43,220 nucleotides of DNA, taken from Gyrodactylus bullatarudis. Lineage: Eukaryota; Platyhelminthes; Monogenea; Gyrodactylidea; Gyrodactylidae. Position numbers and translations under genes: made by a program. The notes beneath the pieces are model-generated. The model was not told the origin of the DNA, did no database searches, and saw nothing but the letters and a program-made list of their open reading frames with translations. How positions within the stretch are numbered: position 1 is the first letter of the stretch; the number at the start of each line of letters is the position of its first letter. Below, piece by piece: positions 40,501 through 43,220 of this stretch. The stretch covers positions 1-43,220 of the forward strand of contig SSNU01000085.1 in the NCBI GenBank assembly GCA_012064415.1, in the 5' to 3' direction.

Positions 40501-42143
40501 TTTGATTTTTATAATCACTGGAATATTTATCGATTTTGATATCATTTCTACGTTTGAGGAATATTGGAGGGATAACTGCCTTAGTCATGGCACCAGTATC
40601 ATTGAAGAAATAATTCTCATGAATAACCTGAATGTTGACAGTACTCAAGAGGAAGGCTTCAATTCTATCAAACATCATGATTGTTGAATAATTTGGAGAG
40701 ATAACAGTTGGCCTTGAAAAAAAAAAGATTTAAAGCTTTGTTCTTTAAAAACTTTCGCTCTCAAGTAGGATCGAAAATTAGGCTTAAATGTATTTCAAAC
40801 TATGTTGAAGTTAAGTTATACTAAGTTATAAGTGTACTTAATTCGTAGAAATCTGAAAAACGAATGACGTTAAATGTAAATTCATGATGGCCTTATCGTA
40901 CAGAGTTTGAAACGTCGTATCCTTACCTAGTTTTGAAACTAGTTTTCGGAATTCATTTAACTTCAGAAGTTAGTTTATCAAAGAAGAGCAATACTCTATT
41001 ACCGGATGTAATGGTACTCAGAGACAAAAGTAAGTACTCAAGCCTTATTTAAAAGATGATATTCATTCGGTTCAATGAAAACTTTATAACTGGAGTTGGA
41101 AGGAAATAACTTGAAAATTTCCGATTCTAGATTATAATCTTAGTACAATATTAGGTTGCGAGAAAAGTGAAATTTTCTCATTTGAAACCGAGCTCAAATA
41201 ATCTACAAACTAGAAGGCAGCATTTGAAAGCTTATTTTTTCCCTTATTGTAAATGCGTATTAAACATTAAAAAAGGAACTTTTTCAGGTCATTACAGCAT
41301 TTCCTAAATGGTAAACATTTCAGATCAAAAGAGGGGGTAAAATTAAACTTGAATTGTATTTTAGCTTGAAACATGAAGAATTGCAAATTCGTTGGGAAAA
41401 ATTGCCTAAACTTTTCAAGAGATTATTTTCATTGATTTTTGTTGTATTTTTTTAGATAAAAAATATGTTAATTACTTTATTCTATAATCATAGTGCCAAA
41501 CTCATCTAGTGTATAAAGTGTTTGGCTATATCAGTGCCGAAACGTCAAGATTAACTTTTTGAAAGAATACTAACAGAAAGATGGGATTTGTGAACTGATC
41601 ACTGAGTTTTATTAATGAACCCATTTTCAAGTAGTAGTTAGGAATAATTATTAAATATAATCGAGTATTCAAAAAGAAAAAATCAGCTGTCATATATTTT
41701 TTGCTTCCAGATAAAGCTGTTAATAGTAACCAGGGGTTCTTGTGACTAGTGATTAAAATGCATAAAAACCCAAGAATGATTATGACAAAAGTTAAGATCA
41801 TCTTAAATAAGGACCTCGATGGGATAACTCAAGAGTAAACCTGATAGAGAATAAATTTTGGTTCGTATATTTTAATTAACACTTACAATTTATTCTTATT
41901 TGGAGCATAAATGCTTTTCATTAGATAACCAATTTGAGGTTCTTTGATATTGTTCCTGAGTAAATCATTTCTAGAAAGTGTCAGCATATAACTAAGCAAT
42001 CCAATACGATTCGTAGAGCCACACTTTATATAGATTTCATGCATACATTTGAGAGCAAAGAAACGATAAATGGAATTCTCCTCAGTGAGTATATTCGATT
42101 TGTGCAACACCTTTTCAGCATAGCATGCGGCCAGCTTTAAATT
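13295..42143 (-). CDS. TRAPPC9: TRAPPC9 / Trs120 homologue, C-terminal two thirds (16 exons)
   Basis: Minus-strand gene spanning nearly 29 kb. Its exons are 41887-42143, 40069-40287, 39652-39981, 38971-39143, 38721-38815, 37451-37672, 37170-37364, 36873-36940, 36618-36804, 35044-35288, 33436-33853, 32351-32526, 30861-31232, 27199-27451, 15482-15633 and 13295-13555, about 1,200 codons. All are bounded by AG/GT and join in phase except for one uncertain joint before 36873-36940. The order matches TRAPPC9: helical AEKVL...RFFALKCMHEIY, GWSSIQVDALYALY (human [14 protein letters not shown]), LPVRNIPK, NPFAISLRLSEL ([12 protein letters not shown]), HPAMPRLILS (IPALPRLQIS), and a C-terminal beta domain. 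TRAPPC9 is a subunit of the TRAPPII complex, a Golgi/endosomal exchange factor for Rab11/Rab1-type GTPases. The first ~300 residues would be right of the window. Introns range from 68 nt to 11.6 kb and hold other genes and MITEs. Confidence 0.87.
13560..14504. other. Intron of TRAPPC9, no supported feature
   Basis: AT-rich intronic DNA between exons p and o, with no ORF, element ends or RNA gene that I can support. Confidence 0.4.
14505..15096. mobile_element. MITE copy, left terminus eroded (family A)
   Basis: Inner inverted arms 14561-14632 and 14864-14935 carry AGTAGCGCCAAATTCCCAT and its degenerate reverse complement. The match extends outward on both sides. The right end, CATAAATTCC..ATATTAACT (to 15096), matches the terminal repeat of the 31425-31943 copy. 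Both copies share GCTGAATCTGGTTTTGA and GATATTTCAAGA in the middle. The right end forms one arm of the big hairpin at 15032-15404. Confidence 0.65.
15032..15404. repeat. Near-perfect inverted repeat, 149-bp arms, 75-bp loop
   Basis: Arms 15032-15180 and 15256-15404 are reverse complements with about three mismatches by eye. The loop (15181-15255) closes on an inner palindrome, AAAAGCACTGTA and TACAGTGCTTTT around a 9-base spacer. It is intronic in TRAPPC9, so the primary transcript can fold into a long double-stranded stem. The outer part of each arm is the end of the family A MITE. The CAGTGCTTTT termini resemble Tc1/mariner ends meeting head to head. Confidence 0.85.
15482..15633 (-). CDS. 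TRAPPC9: TRAPPC9 exon o
   Basis: Encodes KLMSVGTSGIALGMIVDFPG and VNQHYIVLGMTKISFG, colinear with PRSVGPFALTVVPFQD and NYDLHDTVSFVGSSTF. The donor GTAAGT is 78 bases from the large hairpin. Reading on instead enters MITE sequence. Confidence 0.75.
15640..16950. other. TRAPPC9 intron, no supported gene
   Basis: Small family A pieces occur near 15760-15800 (GTCGAATTCCCAC-TTTTTTGAGC). Otherwise this is AT-rich DNA with no long ORF on either strand. Confidence 0.35.
16958..17146. mobile_element. Tc1/mariner-type MITE, 189 bp, TA-flanked
   Basis: Ends CAGTAAAAATATTTCTATTG and its reverse complement. The terminal repeats are about 45 bp with a single mismatch by eye, and each end is bordered by TA (16956-16957 and 17147-17148). 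TA duplication and CAGT termini are hallmarks of Tc1/mariner transposition. The interior is too short for a protein. Confidence 0.85.
17187..17289 (-). repeat. Inverted copy of the 341-440 repeat
   Basis: CGAACAACTCACGAGAG, ACTCAGATCATG and CATTATGTCATTG reproduce 341-440 on the other strand. Confidence 0.55.
17290..18379. other. TRAPPC9 intron, repeat debris
   Basis: The 17810-17915 part carries the family A blocks ATCAACTTTTGATC and AGTTTGGCG. No gene is supported. Confidence 0.35.
18403..18741 (+). pseudogene. MTA1/2/3-like (NuRD) BAH-domain fragment, retro-copy or lone exon
   Basis: A frame open from before 18403 to TAG 18739-18741 reads SQIRHRELLLSRQTQHLPAT then [28 protein letters not shown] and KTLQEDRG. 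Human MTA proteins have [29 protein letters not shown]...[26 protein letters not shown], a close colinear match at the end of the BAH domain. MTA proteins are scaffold subunits of the NuRD histone deacetylase and chromatin-remodelling complex. Similarity fades after the BAH strand and the SANT and GATA-finger regions are absent. There are no clear splice signals, and it sits antisense within a TRAPPC9 intron. I judge it a processed pseudogene fragment; a solitary exon of a rearranged gene is less likely. The overlapping frame at 18398-18685 is a shadow. Confidence 0.72.
18950..19582. other. TRAPPC9 intron, repeat debris
   Basis: 19395-19440 has the family A phrase TTGGCGCTAAATTTCC. 19445-19490 has GTAGGCCATAATTACAA, a relic of the MITE family found at 38235-38692. 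No gene is supported. Confidence 0.4.
19583..19972. mobile_element. MITE, degenerate inverted ends about 100 bp
   Basis: The left end CCTGACTATGTTGTC..GGCTTGT pairs with the right end ACAAGCC..CAACATAGCCAGG. Further in, AATAAGGATTATAAAAA pairs with TTTTTATAATCCTTATT. The interior holds an ATA-rich microsatellite (about 19702-19730). The divergence between arms suggests an old copy. Confidence 0.65.
19973..21900. other. TRAPPC9 intron, no supported gene
   Basis: AT-rich. Near 20535-20640 there is a single GGGGTGAATTTT-type terminus like that of the CACCCC MITEs. A 73-codon frame at 20602-20823 is Lys/Phe/Asn-rich and motif-free; I treat it as chance. Confidence 0.35.
21908..22455. mobile_element. 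MITE with GACCCC-type inverted ends, about 548 bp
   Basis: The left end AAATGTGACCCCCAAAGAAA..AATGACCCCGAATA is mirrored at the right by TTTCGGGGTCATTAGTG..CCTTGGGGTCACTTTGG. Like 10499-11057, it has two CCCC blocks per end about 30 bp apart and a total length near 550 bp. It is the better preserved of the two. The interior is AT-rich and non-coding. Confidence 0.7.
22673..23262. mobile_element. MITE with ~115-bp inverted ends plus GCTAATTCGTACTGA repeats
   Basis: Arms 22747-22862 and 23149-23262 are reverse complements with few mismatches: GGGCAGAGGGGAAT, CATAGACCAAGTGTATGC, AGTGTCAGAGCAATTCCTGC. The motif GCTAATTCGTACTGAA, or a close variant, occurs at about 22673, 22690, 22730 and 22812, and inverted near 23184. 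The centre holds a second imperfect palindrome: ACTCATTCAAATAGAGAATT against AATTCTATATTTGAATGAG (about 22960-23090). It lies in the largest TRAPPC9 intron. Confidence 0.8.
23270..24712. other. TRAPPC9 intron upstream of the repeat-protein gene
   Basis: AT-rich. One family A terminus is recognisable near 24385-24440 (GAATATGGGAATTTATTATT). No ORF above background. The promoter of the 24967 gene should lie toward its right end or beyond. Confidence 0.35.
24713..24805 (+). repeat. tRNA-like / SINE head with A and B boxes
   Basis: TAGCGTAGTGGT at 24723-24734 is a near-consensus RNA polymerase III A box, and GGTTCAAACCC at 24771-24781 is a B box. GCTCGGTG at 24714-24721 can pair, with two G-T wobbles, with CACTGGGC near 24788-24795, as an acceptor stem would. 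No good anticodon arm can be drawn and the A-B distance is long. I read it as a tRNA-derived SINE head or pseudo-tRNA, not a working tRNA. It ends about 160 bases before the start codon of the triplicated-repeat gene. Confidence 0.55.
24967..26766 (+). CDS. Unrecognised intronless protein, three tandem 178-residue repeats
   Basis: 599 codons from ATG 24967 to TAA 26764-26766, with no stop or intron. The protein is three units (about residues 1-178, 179-356, 357-534) and a tail (535-599). Each unit starts MNYL...YQ.IYD.F and contains GQINKASNEE, GYNRILAIAYCTYIFGQC, LFD..YYD, an LKCE.E..KP.EGEK block and RYMLNYFD. It is helical in texture, with conserved Cys and Trp. The tail is acidic, then Pro-rich, then basic (GKRKKE), so nuclear import is possible. 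No signal peptide or membrane segment is seen. Unit 2 and its flanks are identical in DNA over about 592 bp at 534-bp offset, implying very recent duplication, gene conversion or an assembly artefact. It sits antisense inside an 11.6-kb TRAPPC9 intron behind a tRNA-like sequence. I do not recognise the family; a captured foreign gene is possible but unproven. Confidence 0.8.
   Translation: MNYLKEKYQKIYDEFNVGGASNFYLCYGQINKASNEELRGFANLSNQDLLKKYVSQRDIDVGYNRILAIAYCTYIFGQCHDADIEKNWFIIASLFDKRYYDSVGDLILGYYKNNRPMVDTIQFLKCEFEFRKPIEGEKEVRRYMLNYFDSMPEDKFEETNGLSSGSMRNNQLLLHDALMNYLATPYQDIYDVFATAGLDHFYICIGQINKASNEEIKAMASVSNQDSFRKYVSERSIDLGYNRILAIAYCTYIFGQCHDADIEKNWFIIASLFDKRYYDSVGDLILGYYKNNRPMVDTIQFLKCEFEFRKPIEGEKEVRRYMLNYFDSMPEDKFEETNGLSSGSMRNNQLLLHDALMNYLATPYQDIYDVFATAGLDHFYICIGQINKASNEEIKAMASVSNQDSFRKYVSERSIDLGYNRILAIAYCTYIFGQCQDADIKDNWIIVSSLFDATYYDCVYDKIFSYYANNGEMQKCVHSLKCEIEMKKPKEGEKAVKRYMLNYFDNIEEDKINEKLTNAANEENIKSLKDILLEEGDDDTFNEILKIIKNTKEKPKVEDEPMATETAEPPAPKQRIMSKLLGKRKKEDGEDSHGKHVKN
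25148..26273 (+). repeat. Perfect tandem duplication, 534-bp period
   Basis: Bases 25148-25739 and 25682-26273 match without a difference by eye. The match begins after a G/C difference at 25147/25681 and ends at a T/A difference at 25740/26274. The period is exactly 178 codons, so the frame is kept. Outside this tract the outer units are clearly diverged. Confidence 0.85.
26769..26774 (+). terminator. Poly(A) signal AATAAA of the repeat-protein gene
   Basis: A canonical hexamer begins three bases after the stop codon. A very short 3' UTR would be expected. Confidence 0.5.
26775..27198. other. TRAPPC9 intron next to exon n
   Basis: Non-coding. It holds the 3' flank of the repeat-protein gene and the donor side of TRAPPC9 exon n. 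A 62-codon frame at 26826-27014 has no features. Confidence 0.35.
27199..27451 (-). CDS. TRAPPC9: TRAPPC9 exon n
   Basis: Starts LTWNLKLSYVTSDGEEIHP, matching human LQWDVLVDGQP. A longer, lineage-specific middle follows and it ends FKSIWLNLLKI, matching VRLEVRLTN. Acceptor TTCTTTCCAG, donor GTGAGT, phase 1. The next exon is 11.6 kb away. Confidence 0.75.
27460..28560. other. TRAPPC9 intron, dispersed repeat at 27962-28110
   Basis: The part at 27962-28110 is related to 12962-13125. The rest is AT-rich. No gene is supported until the small ORF at 28564. Confidence 0.4.
28564..28749 (+). CDS. Small Tyr/Gly/Arg-rich protein, 61 residues
   Basis: ATG 28564 to TGA 28747-28749, in AT-rich surroundings where such a compositionally distinct frame is unusual. 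The start reads MFGYYNWYGRYPNQQDNGRK. The middle is charged (FNEIAKRTRYFDELR), followed by a Gly-rich GGSGTFRGGAALAGTG and a final TRYHF. There is no signal peptide or transmembrane segment. Local GC is higher than in the flanks, and an ATTAAA possible poly(A) signal follows at 28799-28804. It lies antisense in the 3.4-kb intron between TRAPPC9 exons n and m. I do not recognise the family. It could be a real intronless microprotein gene or the last exon of something else. Confidence 0.5.
   Translation: MFGYYNWYGRYPNQQDNGRKMYFNEIAKRTRYFDELRITGGSGTFRGGAALAGTGLTRYHF
28805..30160. other. TRAPPC9 intron, no supported gene
   Basis: AT-rich. A family A terminus appears near 29645-29680 (GATATGAAGTTGGAAATC), and family A interior text appears near 29945-29975 (TTTTAGCGCCAAACCGAAAT). 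Confidence 0.35.
30160..30360 (+). repeat. Dispersed repeat, related to 36130-36325
   Basis: TTTTTCAAAAACGAGTCAT, AATATTAGTTCTTCT and AATTATGGCTAGAGAAAGT reappear in order at 36130-36325 with substitutions. Both copies lie in TRAPPC9 introns. Confidence 0.55.
30861..31232 (-). CDS. TRAPPC9: TRAPPC9 exon m
   Basis: 124 codons from NLDEKLPRKDCENL, through IILSYNVEWCNEVIPLNQNS (human LGICWRIPSLKRSGE), to LAKLIEKNLK. Acceptor TTTTTTCAG, donor GTGAGT, phase 0. Its acceptor lies about 190 bases from a 519-bp MITE. Confidence 0.8.
31425..31943. mobile_element. MITE family A, complete copy, 519 bp
   Basis: Terminal inverted repeats AGTTAATATGAAGATGGGAA and TTCCCATCTTGATATTAACT (31924-31943), extended inward by ATTTATGATTTTT/AAAAATCATAAAT. 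The interior matches 14505-15096. Single family termini also occur near 15338, 24385, 29640, 33290 and 35625. It lies in the intron just upstream of TRAPPC9 exon m. Confidence 0.75.
32351..32526 (-). CDS. TRAPPC9: TRAPPC9 exon l
   Basis: Encodes RKITIRIHVNFHSGMSSILK and LINLKLFNPNPEFEDYLVLT, colinear with human [20 protein letters not shown]...LLDVFNSTEHELTVST. Acceptor TCTTTTCAG, donor GTATGT, phase 0. Confidence 0.8.
32530..33430. other. TRAPPC9 intron between exons k and l
   Basis: Contains ATGGCTGAGAATTCTAATAT (32752-32771), whose near copy is at 42381-42400, and a single family A terminus at about 33292. No gene is supported. Confidence 0.4.
33436..33853 (-). CDS. TRAPPC9: TRAPPC9 exon k
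   Basis: Longest exon, 139 codons: VTIDLHPYETRWLPLKIIPF, a divergent middle, NDVIKWHNSHEIMSHLPLKI, and a final CEYILSVEYAADVKKI. The last corresponds to human LEAVLNFKYSGG. Acceptor TCATGTAG, donor GTGAGT, phase 1. Confidence 0.8.
33860..35040. other. TRAPPC9 intron between exons j and k
   Basis: AT-rich and non-coding. The open frame that continues past the exon j donor to 34843 is hydrophobic and lacks family similarity. Confidence 0.4.
35044..35288 (-). CDS. TRAPPC9: TRAPPC9 exon j (PxMPRL)
   Basis: Contains IQIHPAMPRLILSPGN, equivalent to VIPALPRLQISTSLP in human TRAPPC9, then an acidic linker to NKISSK. The donor is GTTTGT at 35043. Reading on to 34843 gives a hydrophobic, non-homologous tail. 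Splicing at AAA|GT instead restores ISSKVTIDLH, matching ISTNVSVQLY. Confidence 0.8.
35625..36140. mobile_element. Family A-related element with strong inner inverted repeat
   Basis: Begins with an AAAGCTAGTTGATATGGAGA-type terminus. Arms of about 70 bp at 35792-35864 and 36011-36080 pair with few mismatches: ATCGATTTCGATGATTCGAA, GATATTTGGGATCAACATTA and their complements. It lies in the intron between TRAPPC9 exons i and j. Confidence 0.65.
36130..36325 (+). repeat. Dispersed repeat, related to 30160-30360
   Basis: Shares TTTTCAAAAACGAGTCAT, TTAGTTCTTCT and AATTATGGCTTGAGAAAGT with the 30-kb copy. Confidence 0.5.
36618..36804 (-). CDS. TRAPPC9: TRAPPC9 exon i
   Basis: Starts WEINSLTYRLVDLGGYKAF, matching the human TITVNGYHTTVFG strand pair, then a Ser/Arg-rich linker ending NYEEVNET. 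Acceptor TTTTTTACAG, donor GTGAGT, phase 1. Confidence 0.75.
36873..36940 (-). CDS. TRAPPC9: TRAPPC9 exon h, uncertain joint
   Basis: A 68-base segment between TTTCCAG and GTAATA. In the frame that joins phase-0 to the next exon it reads SSRQKNTKTDSQMPLGSYRN, a polar linker. That frame needs the previous exon to end in phase 1, so either exon g ends earlier than drawn or this exon is skipped. Confidence 0.35.
37170..37364 (-). CDS. TRAPPC9: TRAPPC9 exon g
   Basis: 65 codons: ETLVKSFSVKIPEDKQATAK, LDISCTVPKMD and SYTLRIAVIPFQ. Reads as alternating beta strands of the immunoglobulin-like part. The donor may be GTAAGA (phase 0) or a cryptic GT a few bases earlier. Confidence 0.6.
37451..37672 (-). 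CDS. TRAPPC9: TRAPPC9 exon f
   Basis: 74 codons beginning KITLIPIKKKKP, with a Ser/Thr-rich linker and then SITLEAVNLEVIEKDLSKKP. Less conserved than its neighbours. Acceptor CGAAG and donor GTATGT are in phase with both sides. Confidence 0.6.
37809..38060. mobile_element. MITE, ~40-bp inverted ends, 252 bp
   Basis: TAATTACCAAATATCCATAT then GAAATCTAACTTGAT at 37809-37849 is mirrored at 38022-38060. One 2-base indel and few substitutions separate the arms. It lies in the intron between TRAPPC9 exons e and f. Confidence 0.7.
38235..38692. mobile_element. MITE with 165-bp inverted ends, TA-flanked, 458 bp
   Basis: Ends GGGGTATTTGCAAAATTAGT and its reverse complement. The arms (about 38235-38400 and 38528-38692) are nearly identical, including GGACATTCTCGTTTGCAG and GGTAGGCCATATTAC. 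Each end is bordered by TA. A long-arm, TA-flanked, foldback structure suggests Tc1/mariner-type mobilisation. It stops 22 bases short of the last base before the TRAPPC9 exon e donor. An old relative lies near 19445-19490. Confidence 0.85.
38721..38815 (-). CDS. TRAPPC9: TRAPPC9 exon e
   Basis: Encodes RPIIDWVCEELFFIDIEIEN then PFAISLRLSEL. This is the start of the beta-sandwich part (human [29 protein letters not shown]). The donor GTAAGT lies 22 bases from the end of a 458-bp MITE. Confidence 0.85.
38971..39143 (-). CDS. TRAPPC9: TRAPPC9 exon d
   Basis: Continues LPVRNIPKI with KKICLIPLPKYLEPSKI, aligned with HVKLLNLPASLRPHKM, and ends at QPNFTVFSSR. Acceptor ATACTAG, donor GTTAGT, phase 1. 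Confidence 0.75.
39276..39584. mobile_element. MITE, perfect 30-bp inverted ends, 309 bp
   Basis: ATTGAGCAAAGTAAGAAGAT plus GCCAGATTGT at 39276-39305 is exactly mirrored at 39555-39584. It lies in the intron between TRAPPC9 exons c and d. The 69-codon frame at 39357-39566 starts inside the right arm and is not supported. No clear target duplication. Confidence 0.75.
39652..39981 (-). CDS. TRAPPC9: TRAPPC9 exon c
   Basis: 110 codons: LISLLDGWSFCLDTQMIEDI at the start and LWQFVDLVELPVRNIPKIK at the end. The latter corresponds to human PPVPFTKLPIVRHVKLLNL. The acceptor is TAATTTTAG and the donor GTAAGT, phase 2. Confidence 0.75.
40069..40287 (-). CDS. TRAPPC9: TRAPPC9 exon b (GW helix)
   Basis: Acceptor TTTTAATTTAG, donor GTTAGT, phase 2 in and out. 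Contains SIGWSSIQVDALYALYKYIK then KASWLDCVQMAG, aligned with the human [20 protein letters not shown] segment. Confidence 0.75.
40290..41880. other. TRAPPC9 intron between exons a and b
   Basis: A minus-strand frame at 40478-40715 (VISPNYSTIMMFDRIEAFLL, GAMTKAVIPPIFLKRR) and its plus-strand mirror look more protein-like than background. Neither joins TRAPPC9 in phase or matches a family I know. A hydrophobic minus frame at 41526-41801 is probably chance. Confidence 0.3.
41887..42143 (-). CDS. TRAPPC9: TRAPPC9 exon a (first in window)
   Basis: Encodes AACYAEKVLHKSNILTEEN then SIYRFFALKCMHEIY, the alpha-helical segment that in human reads [30 protein letters not shown]. The donor is GTAAGT in phase 2. 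The 5' boundary (an AG at 42144-42145) is the weakest edge. Confidence 0.65.
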
Positions 42144-42607
42144 CTTCAATGGATAACATCATGTGAATTACAAGGAATAATGATCATTTTATAGGAATTT
42201 AATATCGGTTAAATGACATTCAAAATCATTTATAGAAAATGATAATTCATTTGAATTCGAGTTAAATTTTAAAACTTAGTATTTTCAGCCATTTTGGCAA
42301 TGATTGTTATCACACAGTTTTTTCAGTGGTACGATGAGCTCATCAAATATTTTTTCATTATTTCACCTTAATCAAAGATAAATGGCTGAGAATACTAATA
42401 TTGACCTTATTTGTAATAAACTTAAACATAGATTAACCTTAGATAATTTATTATCATCAATATATGCAGACATAAACTTTGTTTGTGGAGTATAGTATTT
42501 TTAAAATAAATTCATAACTTAAATTTTTACTTAGAAGTAGGTCTATCAATAAGTATAGGTGCTGCACTATTTATTAGATAGAAAACTTGAAGGGTACGCA
42601 ACACTAT

Positions 42608-42830
42608 ATAAAAGTAATCCGAGTTGCATGGGATGTTCGACGAGTGGATTTAGCATTTGACTACACTGCGATCAAATCCCAGGTTAAGGCATACTGACGA
42701 GCCCCAAACCATATATTAGTAAGCTGTAAAATTCAGCGACATGGACTAATCCATTACCAAATAAGACGTTCCTGTGGGATATATTACCTAAGCACGTAGA
42801 ACGAAATATTTCTAGTTATAGTCGTTTCTC
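42608..42830 (+). repeat. tRNA-derived SINE-like element
   Basis: GATGTTCGACGAGTGG then TTTAGCATTTGACT and GCGATCAAATCCCA follow the layout of a Ser/Leu-type tRNA (A box region, anticodon arm, B box). A tail follows with CCTAAGCACGTAGAACGAAA and TTCTAGTTA, shared with 7285-7436. The AAGTATAGGTGCTGCAC block lies just upstream at 42550-42566 here but downstream in the 7.4-kb copy. Confidence 0.55.
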
Positions 42831-43101
42831 GAAATTAGAGGAGAAGTACTCGAAATTAGTAGAGAGCTGTACAAAATTAATGAATAGCTATACAAAAAAC
42901 GAAATAAGCATAGACGAAAAACATATATAATTATTCGAAATTGGTAGAATCCTTGTTTAAAATAAGTCCACACTTTTACATAATAGAGAGAATGCTTAAT
43001 TACAGGTCTTGAGCTGTACAAAATTTCAAGTGTGACTGGAATTTGAGAGTCAGGAACAAAAAAAACCCTTCAGGTTTATTCTTGGCTCATAAAACACCTA
43101 C

Positions 43102-43220
43102 CTCAACATTAGTTGATAAATCTCTCTCCAAGAATAAACCCGGTTCCTCCACCCATCCTGGCGACAAAACATCGAACGATTCCACATTGAGACCCCTAAT
43201 AGCCTCAACGCAACGCCCAG
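43102..43220 (-). CDS. Partial ORF/exon of unknown identity at the right edge
   Basis: A 39-codon frame enters from the right edge on the minus strand and reads CVEAIRGLNVESFDVLSPGW then VEEPGLFLERDLSTNVE. A GTAGGT donor follows at 43101-43096. It is clearly richer in G and C than its surroundings. The text does not match the TRAPPC9 N-terminal region that should lie nearby, so it is more likely an unrelated or mobile-element fragment. The segment GAATAAACC/GGTTTATTC is inverted across 43070-43142. Confidence 0.3.

Noticed and set aside
41526..41801. 91-codon frame with membrane-like segments
   Set aside because: Hydrophobic runs are expected from T-rich intron DNA; no start context or homology.

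Overview
The window is AT-rich animal (invertebrate metazoan) nuclear DNA. Genes are split by spliceosomal introns, branch and acceptor tracts are AT-rich, and the space between exons is packed with decayed transposons and inverted-repeat MITEs. The species cannot be fixed from sequence. An arthropod such as a parasitic copepod would fit the base composition and the mix of hAT, Merlin, gypsy and Tc1/mariner-like elements, but that is a guess. There are no bacterial or phage features.

Three minus-strand genes run one behind another. (1) 42.1 to 13.3 kb: the C-terminal two thirds of a TRAPPC9/Trs120 homologue, with 16 reconstructed exons whose phases join (one joint uncertain). Its N-terminal exons lie beyond the right edge. 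(2) 12.3 to 11.3 kb: an unrecognised gene modelled as three exons, 273 codons. (3) 2.7 to <1 kb: the N-terminal half of a CLEC16A (GOP-1/Ema) homologue. It has eight exons, introns of only 26, 29, 31 and 36 nt, and a probable 17-nt microexon; the rest lies off the left edge. TRAPPC9 (TRAPPII tether, Golgi/endosome traffic) and CLEC16A (endosome/autophagy, mitophagy) are both membrane-trafficking genes, but nothing here shows that they are co-regulated.

Two intronless plus-strand genes sit inside TRAPPC9 introns. The one at 24967-26766 encodes 599 residues built from three tandem 178-residue units, two of them identical at the DNA level, plus a basic tail. I do not recognise its family, and it is the best candidate for something undescribed. 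The one at 28564-28749 is a 61-residue Tyr/Gly/Arg-rich ORF. A frame fragment of an MTA (NuRD complex) BAH domain lies at about 18.4 kb in the same 11.6-kb intron.

Mobile DNA: hAT transposase C-terminus and right end (1-337); LINE reverse-transcriptase relic (about 3.1-3.5 kb); gypsy gag-protease with an early stop and a missing catalytic Asp (3858-4997), followed by pol debris (about 5.76-6.1 kb) and a Merlin-like transposase relic (5354-5656) between them; a hAT MITE with a perfect 8-bp target duplication (6512-7071); two TA-flanked MITEs (16958-17146, 38235-38692); a nearly perfect 149-bp-arm hairpin (15032-15404); several more inverted-repeat families; and tRNA-derived SINE-like sequences (24713-24805, 42608-42830, 7285-7436). 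Most of these lie within TRAPPC9 introns, often within 30-200 bases of a splice site.
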